A stretch of DNA of 10,994 nt, from contig JACNHM010000616.1 of the NCBI GenBank assembly GCA_014383605.1, forward strand, positions 1 through 10,994, read 5' to 3'. The notes under the pieces are model-generated. The model was not told the DNA's origin and did no database searches. It saw only the letters and a program-made list of their open reading frames with translations. This DNA comes from Chloroflexota bacterium (GTDB taxonomy: Bacteria; Chloroflexota; Anaerolineae; UBA3071). The translations under genes and the position numbers were made by a program. This document shows, one piece after another, positions 5,989-10,994 of this stretch (position 1 is its first letter; the number at the start of each line of letters is the position of its first letter).

Positions 5989-7830
5989 ATGTGTGGCATC
6001 GTTGGCTACGTTGGCCCGCGACCGGCGACGGCGATCATCGTCGAAGGTCTGCGGCGACTGGAATATCGCGGCTACGATTCGGCCGGGCTGGCGGTCATTG
6101 AGAATGAATGTATCTGCGTGCGCCGGGACGTGGGCAAGCTCAGCGCTCTGGACGAGCTGCTGGCGGAGCAGCCCGTGCACGGGCACATCGGCATCGGTCA
6201 CACCCGCTGGGCGACCCACGGCCGCCCCAGCCAGCGCAACGCCCATCCGCACACCGATTGCAGCGGCGAGATCGTGGTCATTCACAACGGCATCGTGGAA
6301 AACTTTCTGGCCCTGCGCCAGGAATTGCAGGCACTGGGGCACGTCTTGGCTTCCGATACCGACACCGAGGTGATCGTGCACCTGGTGGAAGAGTACATGA
6401 AAGACGGCAGCAGCCTGGAGGCGGCGGCGCGGCAGACGCTGGGCCGCATCAAGGGCGCCCACGGCGTCGTCCTGCTGTCCAGCCGCGAGCCGGACAAGCT
6501 GATCGTGGCCCGCATCGGCAACGCCGGCGGCGTCGTCATCGGCGTCGGCCAGGGCGAGATGTTCGTGGCCTCGGACATGCCGGCCATCCTGGAGCACACG
6601 CGGGACATGATCTTCCTCGAAGACGGGCAGATGGCCGTGATCACCGCCGATGGCGCCCGCTGCTCCACCCTGGCCGGCGAGCCGCTGCAACTGGAGGAGG
6701 TCACCGTCCCCTGGGACCCCGTGTCGGCGGCCAAGGGCGAGCACAAGCACTTCATGCAGAAGGAGATTCTGGAGCAGGCCCGCTCCATCACGGACACCAT
6801 CCGCGGCCGCGTCAACTTCGAGACCGGCGACGTGCATCTGAAAGACCTCAACCTCCCCCTGGAGATGGCCAGGCGCTTCAACAAGATGGTCATCGTGGCC
6901 TGCGGCACGTCAGCTTACTCCGGGCTGGTGGGCAAGTTCCTGATCGAGGCGCTGGCCCGGCTGCCGGTGGAGGTGGACTACGGCTCCGAGTTCCGCTACC
7001 GCGACCCCATCATTGACGAGCGCACGCTGGTGCTGGCCATCACCCAGTCGGGGGAGACGGTGGACACGCTGGCGGCCCTGGAGGAGGCGCGGGCCAAGGG
7101 TGCTCGGCTCATCTCCATCGTCAACGTCATTGGCAGCCAGGCGGCCCGCGTTGCCGACGGCGTGATCTATATGCAGGCCGGGCCGGAGATCGGCGTGGCC
7201 TCCACCAAGGCCTTCACCGCCTCGGTGGTGGATCAGTACCTGCTGGGGCTTTACCTGGGCAAGGCCAGGGGGACGCTCTCGCCGGCCCGGCTGCGGGAGC
7301 TGGTGGATGATCTGGCCGAGCTGCCCAACCTGGTGGGGCAGGTGCTGGCCAATGGCGTGGAATACCAGCGGTTGGCCGATCTGTTCTTCAAGCGACAGAA
7401 CTTCCTCTATCTGGGCCGGGGCATCAACTACCCCATCGCCCTGGAGGGCGCTCTGAAGCTCAAGGAAATCAGCTACATCCACGCCGAGGGCTATCCCGCC
7501 GGCGAGATGAAGCATGGCCCCATCGCTCTCATTGACGAGACCATGCCCACGGTGGCCATCGCCGTGCGCGACCACGTCTACGACAAGATGGTCAGCCAGA
7601 TCGAACAGGTGAAGTCGCGCGGCGGCACGGTGCTGGTCGTGGCCACGGAGGGCGATGAAGCCATCGCCGCCAAGGCCGATCACGTGCTGTACATCCCATC
7701 TGCCTCGCCGCTGCTGACGCCGGTGCTGGCTGTGCTGCCGTTACAGCTTTTCGCCTATCACGTGGCGGTGCGCCGCGGCTGCGACGTGGATCAGCCGCGC
7801 AATCTGGCCAAGTCGGTGACGGTGGAGTAG
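5989..7830 (+). CDS. glmS: Glutamine--fructose-6-phosphate aminotransferase (isomerising), glucosamine-6-phosphate synthase
   Basis: It makes glucosamine-6-phosphate from fructose-6-phosphate and glutamine, the entry step to UDP-GlcNAc for peptidoglycan and other glycans, in the cytoplasm. At 613 residues it has the usual family length. Met-Cys-Gly-Ile-Val at the start places the catalytic Cys directly after the removed Met, which fixes the start at 5989; AAGGAGG at 5974-5980 agrees. The N-terminal glutaminase domain (about 1-240) shows YRGYDSAG, GHTRWATHG and HNGIVEN. Two SIS isomerase domains follow with ACGTSAYSG, ITQSGETVDT and PEIGVASTKAFTAS, then LGRGINYPIALEGALKLKE and EGYPAGEMKHGPIALI. 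The C-terminus ends with the canonical PRNLAKSVTVE. An in-frame ATG at 5911 lies in the repeat array and is not the start. Its long leader carries a glmS-ribozyme-like element. The gene looks intact. Confidence 0.98.
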   Translation: MCGIVGYVGPRPATAIIVEGLRRLEYRGYDSAGLAVIENECICVRRDVGKLSALDELLAEQPVHGHIGIGHTRWATHGRPSQRNAHPHTDCSGEIVVIHNGIVENFLALRQELQALGHVLASDTDTEVIVHLVEEYMKDGSSLEAAARQTLGRIKGAHGVVLLSSREPDKLIVARIGNAGGVVIGVGQGEMFVASDMPAILEHTRDMIFLEDGQMAVITADGARCSTLAGEPLQLEEVTVPWDPVSAAKGEHKHFMQKEILEQARSITDTIRGRVNFETGDVHLKDLNLPLEMARRFNKMVIVACGTSAYSGLVGKFLIEALARLPVEVDYGSEFRYRDPIIDERTLVLAITQSGETVDTLAALEEARAKGARLISIVNVIGSQAARVADGVIYMQAGPEIGVASTKAFTASVVDQYLLGLYLGKARGTLSPARLRELVDDLAELPNLVGQVLANGVEYQRLADLFFKRQNFLYLGRGINYPIALEGALKLKEISYIHAEGYPAGEMKHGPIALIDETMPTVAIAVRDHVYDKMVSQIEQVKSRGGTVLVVATEGDEAIAAKADHVLYIPSASPLLTPVLAVLPLQLFAYHVAVRRGCDVDQPRNLAKSVTVE

Positions 7831-7833
7831 GAG

Positions 7834-7904
7834 CCTATCCGAAAACCGCAGAGCCGACACCCTGTCGGCGGCCAGGAGCCGCCTCTGCGGGGTTTTCGGA
7901 TAGG
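7834..7904. repeat. 71-bp inverted-repeat element able to fold as a three-way junction
   Basis: The outer arms CCTATCCGAAAACC (7834-7847) and their complement (7891-7904) match over 14 bp, then continue as GCAGAG (7848-7853) with CTCTGC (7883-7888) after a 2-nt bulge. The interior is filled by two hairpins: CCGACA/TGTCGG (7854-7868) and CGGC/GCCG (7869-7881). It starts three bases after the glmS stop and has no T run. It could be a miniature transposable element, a REP-like repeat or a transcript 3' end. Confidence 0.7.
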
Positions 7905-7931
7905 TACTGATGGGGGCAGGAACCGCGTTTC

Positions 7932-7960
7932 TTGCCCCTTCTCGCCCTGTGCGGTATAAT
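7932..7960 (+). promoter_or_regulatory. Sigma-70-type promoter for the three-gene operon
   Basis: TTGCCC (7932-7937) and TATAAT (7955-7960) are separated by 17 nt. Transcription would start near 7967, about 47 nt before the ATG at 8014. Confidence 0.7.
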
Positions 7961-8013
7961 GACAACCGGCTACAAAGCGGTTGGACAACCTGATTGGCGA
8001 GAAGGTTCAGCTC

Positions 8014-8283
8014 ATGAGCATGAGTGCAGAGCTTCACTCAGACCCAATTGAGGCTTTGCGTCGTCAGCTGGGCGAGTTAGACCCCCGGCAGTTGGCTATC
8101 TGGCGCCGCATGACGCCAGCACAGAAGCTGAGGTTCGCTTTTGAGGCCTACAGCGTAGCCCTGCGCGCCGTCCGGGCCGACGAGAGGCGCTTGCACCCTG
8201 ATCTGTCTGACGGCGAACTGGCTTGGCGCGTGACTGCTCGAATGCAGGGGGATGCCAAACTGGCAAAGCATGGCAGAGATTGA
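8014..8283 (+). CDS. Small uncharacterised protein paired with a nucleotidyltransferase
   Basis: An 89-residue soluble protein I cannot assign to a named family. Its core (about 33-80) is MTPAQKLRFAFEAYSVALRA followed by VRADERRLHPDLSDGELAWRVTAR: two amphipathic helices joined by an HPDLSDGEL turn. Small proteins with this pattern (xPxxKLxxxxxxx, RxxHPxxSxxE) are, as I recall, common in Chloroflexota and cyanobacteria beside nucleotidyltransferase genes. The next gene starts inside its last codons, so translation is probably coupled. GAGAAGG at 7999-8005 fits ATG 8014; an upstream TTG at 7981 and an ATG at 8020 are alternatives. An antitoxin or accessory-subunit role is inference from gene order only. 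Confidence 0.78.
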   Translation: MSMSAELHSDPIEALRRQLGELDPRQLAIWRRMTPAQKLRFAFEAYSVALRAVRADERRLHPDLSDGELAWRVTARMQGDAKLAKHGRD

Positions 8284-8869
8284 GCTTCTGCATTTCTTTG
8301 AGTACGTTGTGGCCGTATTGGATAAGCTGAGGATCCCCTACATGGTAGTGGGAGGCTTCGCTTCCATCGTTTACGGTCAGCCGCGCTTCACTGCAGATGT
8401 GGACATCGTGGTGGACATGCAGTATCGGCACGTTGATCCCTTTGCCGCGGCTTTTCCCGTTCCTGAGTACTACGTGAGCCGTGAGGCCATCTTGGAGGCT
8501 TTGGACGAAGGAGGTTCCTTCAACGTTATTCACCCAGGCACTGGAGCTAAGGTGGATATGGTACCTTTGCCGCAGGATGCAGGCACTCGAACGGCCTTCA
8601 TGCGACGGCAATGGATTGTGTATGACGACGTCAGCGGTCGCGCCGCCTATTTCGCCACGGCTGAGGATTTGGTGATCTTCAAACTTCAAGCCTACCGGGC
8701 GACAGGTTCCGAAAAGCACCTTCGAGACGCACGCGGCATCTTGGTCACTCGATGGGGGCAATTGGACATGGCTGTCATCGGCCGTCGGGTTGCTGGATTG
8801 GGCATGGATGAGACGTGGGAAAGGTTGCTGGAGGCTGTGCAGCGGGATGTTGAGGAGATGGGAGCGTAG
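8270..8869 (+). CDS. Nucleotidyltransferase-fold protein, AbiEii/DUF6036-like
   Basis: A 199-residue protein with the DNA polymerase beta-type nucleotidyltransferase motifs. VVGGFASIVYG (26-36) supplies the GG motif, TADVDIVVD carries the metal-binding pair D43/D45, and AKVDMVPL supplies the third acidic residue D96. The C-terminal part has EDLVIFKLQAY with K138, as in AbiEii/DUF6036-type proteins. Some members of this group are toxins of type IV toxin-antitoxin modules that nucleotidylate tRNA; others are uncharacterised. All catalytic acidic residues are present, so it should be active. It overlaps the upstream small gene by 14 nt, and its stop lies two bases before the LysM gene. An earlier in-frame ATG at 8252 would add six residues; neither start has a well-spaced ribosome site, so the N-terminus is uncertain. 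Confidence 0.85.
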   Translation: MAEIELLHFFEYVVAVLDKLRIPYMVVGGFASIVYGQPRFTADVDIVVDMQYRHVDPFAAAFPVPEYYVSREAILEALDEGGSFNVIHPGTGAKVDMVPLPQDAGTRTAFMRRQWIVYDDVSGRAAYFATAEDLVIFKLQAYRATGSEKHLRDARGILVTRWGQLDMAVIGRRVAGLGMDETWERLLEAVQRDVEEMGA

Positions 8870-8871
8870 GA

Positions 8872-9438
8872 ATGATCGCCCGTCGCGTCGCTTTGGTCGC
8901 GGCCTTGCTCCTGCTGGCCTACGTCGTCTTCAGCGTCGCCTGGACGCTCACGGAGCCGCGGCGGGTGGTGGTTCCCACGCCCACCCGCACGCCCCAGCCG
9001 GCCTACACGCCCGCCGCTGCTCGAGAGGTGTTGCTGGTGGCCACGGCAACGCTCATCCCTTCGCCTACCCTCACGCCTTCGGCCACGCCCACGGCCACGC
9101 CGAGCGCCACGCCGACGCCGCAACTCCGCCAGCACGTGGTGCAGGCAGGCGACGCGCTGCTGGACATCGCCGAACAGTACGAGGTGGATCTGCGGGCGCT
9201 GCTGGCGGCCAATGACATCAGCAATGCCGACGTGCTCTACGTGGGTCAGGTGCTCACCGTTCCCTCCAGCGCTCCGACCCCCGCGCCCGATCAGCGCACG
9301 CACATCGTGCAAGCAGGGGAGACGCTGCTGGGCATCGCCGAGAAGTACGGCGTGGCCACCGAAGCGCTGCTGCAGGCCAATGGTATCGTTGACCCCGACC
9401 GCATCTACGAGGGGCAGGTGTTGATCGTTCCCGAATAG
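8872..9438 (+). CDS. Membrane-anchored protein with two LysM domains
   Basis: A 188-residue exported protein. Residues 5-25 form one hydrophobic helix after MIARR, best read as an uncleaved signal anchor. A long linker rich in Pro and Thr (about 34-83, repeats such as TPSATPTATP) is probably extended and perhaps glycosylated. Two LysM domains follow at 87-131 (HVVQAGDALLDIAEQYEV, GQVLTVP) and 143-187 (HIVQAGETLLGIAEKYGV, GQVLIVP), which bind N-acetylglucosamine-containing glycans such as peptidoglycan. There is no catalytic domain, so the role is cell-wall attachment or recognition. It starts two bases after the nucleotidyltransferase stop, with GGGAG at 8859-8863 as a plausible ribosome site, and is last in the operon before a strong terminator. 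Confidence 0.93.
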   Translation: MIARRVALVAALLLLAYVVFSVAWTLTEPRRVVVPTPTRTPQPAYTPAAAREVLLVATATLIPSPTLTPSATPTATPSATPTPQLRQHVVQAGDALLDIAEQYEVDLRALLAANDISNADVLYVGQVLTVPSSAPTPAPDQRTHIVQAGETLLGIAEKYGVATEALLQANGIVDPDRIYEGQVLIVPE

Positions 9439-9469
9439 GAGATAGAAAAGGGAGATAGGGACAGGGGAG

Positions 9470-9501
9470 AAGCCGCTCGGCACGGTCCGTGCGGCTTTTT
9501 T
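9470..9501 (+). terminator. Intrinsic terminator of the nucleotidyltransferase-LysM operon
   Basis: AAGCCGC (9470-9476) pairs with GCGGCTT (9491-9497). A T-T mismatch and three further pairs (CGG 9478-9480 with CCG 9487-9489) lie inside it. Six T residues run from 9496 to 9501. The convergent gene on the other strand ends at 9515; no T run serves that direction. Confidence 0.9.
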
Positions 9502-9514
9502 CGTGACTGGGGCC

Positions 9515-10993
9515 TTACCACACCCTGATCGTGCCCAAAGCCACCGCTCTGGACGGCGTGCCGTCGCCTTCAGCCAGCGAAAGCACCAGCCGGTAGCGGC
9601 CCGGCGGCAGGTCGGGCGGCAGCAGCAGGTCGTGTTCGCCGCGTACAACCTCGCCCGGCTGCCAGCGGCTGGTGGGATAGGCATCGCTGGCCAGCGGCGC
9701 GGTGAGCGACACGGGCTGGCCGCGCAGCGCCAGCGTGAAACGCCAGTCGTCCATAGGAGCTTCGTCGGCCCGCCAGAAGAAGGTGACGTGCAGCAGGTCG
9801 CCGGGGTGTAGAGCCGTTTCCGGCGCATGGCCAAAGCCGCGCTTGTAGCGGTCGTGGCCCAGCAGCGTGATGGCACCGAAGTCAAAGACGCGACGGGTGC
9901 GCATGGGCAGCACGGCCGCGGGCGGCGGCGTCGTTCGCTCCACGGTGACCGAGCCGATGGTGAAGTGATCGCTGCCGTCGGCCAGGAGCAGCCGCTGGCC
10001 GTCCTCGCGGTCGTAGAGGCCGACGATGAGGCGGTAGTTTCCCGGCGGCGTGCCCAGGGGAATGAGCAGGCCGTGACCGTCGTGGATGCGTTCGCCTGCC
10101 TGCCAGCCGTCGGTGGGGCGGCTCTCGCCCACCGGCTCACCGTCCCGCTGGGCCACGACCTGGTTGCGCTCGTCCAGCAGTTGCAGCGTGACTTTGTAGC
10201 GGCGCTCGACCGGCGGCGCGGCCTCCCAAACCAGGCTGACCTGCACGATGTCGCCGGGGACGGCGTGATCGTTCAGCACGGCCACTTCGCGTAGCCAAAT
10301 GTGCTCACCGAATTGCCCATTGGGCGCAACAGCAAGGGCTGGTTCGGCTGCACTACGCGAAAAGGCATAGGTGACGAAGCGCACGTTGCCCTGCCAGACG
10401 TCGCTGGCTTTGAAGGCCTGCTGGTCGAGCCACGTTTCCACGATCCGCGTCGGGTCGCTTTCGTCCGTGGCCCAGAAGAGCGCGTACAGCCTGCCGTGCC
10501 GGGCAGCGATCTCTTCCAGTTCGGCAACGGTGGCGGCAGGATCGGGCGGGCGCTGCCGCGGCAGGGGATAGACAGCCAACCCGCTGCGATCATAGTAATC
10601 CCACACTTCGCTTTGCCCCGGCGCGTTGAGCAGCACAGCGTCATCGGGCCTGGCGACGCTGGCCACGTACTGCGCCACGCCGCGGTAGTCGTCACGAGCG
10701 CATGAGGGGTTGACGTAGTAGTCGTGCAGAGCATACGCAGTGGGGGCGAGGAGAAAGAAGCAAGAAGCAAGAGGCAAGAGGCAAGAAGCAAGAGGCAAGT
10801 GGCGAGAAGTGATTGGCGATTGGCGATTTGCGATTTGCAGATTGGCCATCCCTTGAGCCAGCAGTAGGCAGAAGGGCGGACTGGCAACCAGCAGAAACTT
10901 GAGATACGCCTCCTTGAATAGTCCCAAGGCCAGCATCATCAGCAGCGGCAGCACAAGCCAGACCACGGGGACAAGCCACACGAACCAGCGCGG
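9515..10993 (-). CDS. C-terminal part of a GT39-like membrane glycosyltransferase with two beta-sandwich modules (5' end outside window)
   Basis: The frame is open to the right edge, so only the last 490 or so residues are seen. Numbering here runs from the GTG at 10981. Residues 1-45 are membrane segments (LVPVVWLVLPLLMMLALG, then YLKFLLVASPPFCLLLAQG). Residues 46-80 are encoded by heptamer repeats and end in a hydrophobic stretch. Residues 81-210 form an extracytoplasmic part with YYVNPSCARDDYRGVAQYV and PDDAVLLNAPGQSEVWDYY, as in GT39/ArnT-like dolichyl- or polyprenyl-phosphate-sugar mannosyltransferases. Two beta-sandwich modules follow, about 222-347 and 365-488, each with a PGD turn, a W-x-A strand, a W-x-x-GE turn, LLIP/LLLP and PPGxYRL. 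Such enzymes transfer sugars from lipid carriers outside the membrane. The catalytic N-terminal part is not visible, so the family call is moderate. The stop is TAA at 9515-9517. Confidence 0.8.
   Translation of the reverse strand, partial: PRWFVWLVPVVWLVLPLLMMLALGLFKEAYLKFLLVASPPFCLLLAQGMANLQIANRQSPITSRHLPLASCLLPLASCFFLLAPTAYALHDYYVNPSCARDDYRGVAQYVASVARPDDAVLLNAPGQSEVWDYYDRSGLAVYPLPRQRPPDPAATVAELEEIAARHGRLYALFWATDESDPTRIVETWLDQQAFKASDVWQGNVRFVTYAFSRSAAEPALAVAPNGQFGEHIWLREVAVLNDHAVPGDIVQVSLVWEAAPPVERRYKVTLQLLDERNQVVAQRDGEPVGESRPTDGWQAGERIHDGHGLLIPLGTPPGNYRLIVGLYDREDGQRLLLADGSDHFTIGSVTVERTTPPPAAVLPMRTRRVFDFGAITLLGHDRYKRGFGHAPETALHPGDLLHVTFFWRADEAPMDDWRFTLALRGQPVSLTAPLASDAYPTSRWQPGEVVRGEHDLLLPPDLPPGRYRLVLSLAEGDGTPSRAVALGTIRVW
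10755..10846. repeat. Heptamer repeat arrays inside the glycosyltransferase-like coding sequence
   Basis: Seven contiguous units of AAGAAGC/AAGAGGC/AAGTGGC type (10755-10803) are followed by GAGAAGT and by GATTGGC, GATTGGC, GATTTGC, GATTTGC (10811-10838) and one more GATTGGC (10840-10846). The first unit type is the same family as the glmS leader array. On the minus strand it is translated in frame as LASCLLPLASC. Confidence 0.9.
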
Positions 10994-10994
10994 C

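Noticed and set aside
7834..7904. Transfer RNA gene suggested by the cloverleaf-like fold
   Set aside because: There is no anticodon arm of seven bases, no conserved T-loop or D-loop bases and no CCA-compatible acceptor layout; the arms are simple inverted repeats.
9470..9501. Bidirectional terminator also serving the minus-strand gene
   Set aside because: The complementary strand has no T run after the stem, so only the plus-strand direction is supported.
8692..10140. 482-codon minus-strand open frame across the LysM gene, terminator and glycosyltransferase end
   Set aside because: It crosses an intrinsic terminator, has Arg/Ser-rich shadow composition, and conflicts with recognisable genes on both strands.

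Overview
The window reads as GC-rich bacterial DNA, most likely from a Chloroflexota (Anaerolineae-like) genome. This is inferred from the gene mix: GT39-type membrane glycosyltransferases ending in repeated beta-sandwich modules, a Thr/Pro-rich LysM protein, a two-domain protein disulfide oxidoreductase, a YfhL-type ferredoxin and heptamer repeat arrays. No taxonomic marker gene is present, so the assignment is tentative. Promoters are close to consensus, with three exact TATAAT boxes and one TATAAC.

Positions 1-3425 form a plus-strand surface-polysaccharide-like block: the C-terminal end of a large protein with a beta-sandwich module, a B12-binding-like radical SAM enzyme, and an O-antigen ligase/polymerase-like membrane protein. 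Positions 3426-4504 carry a redox pair. The first is a thioredoxin-fold protein disulfide oxidoreductase whose C-terminal CPYC active site has TGA in place of the first Cys codon; the second is a small 2[4Fe-4S] ferredoxin. The reading frame continues past the TGA with conserved family sequence, and a hairpin of bacterial SECIS type starts 13 nt after it. The best reading is one 217-residue selenoprotein with a UPYC active site, which is the main discovery candidate here. A 63-nt nested hairpin follows, then a lone DppC/OppC-type permease.

Positions 5526-7830 hold glmS, encoding glucosamine-6-phosphate synthase, behind a leader of about 410 nt. The leader starts at a strong extended -10 promoter. 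It contains a sequence resembling the glmS self-cleaving ribozyme, with exact matches to parts of its core but an unrecognisable segment between P1 and P2. It also holds a long-range stem and a heptamer repeat array. A 71-nt inverted repeat able to fold into a three-way junction lies just after glmS.

Positions 7932-9501 are a compact three-gene operon with its own promoter and a clear intrinsic terminator: an unrecognised small protein, an overlapping AbiEii-like/DUF6036-like nucleotidyltransferase, and a membrane-anchored double-LysM protein. The nucleotidyltransferase pair may be a toxin-antitoxin-type module. Convergent to it, a minus-strand GT39-like protein runs off the right edge. Its coding sequence contains the same heptamer repeat seen in the glmS leader, translated into a hydrophobic segment.
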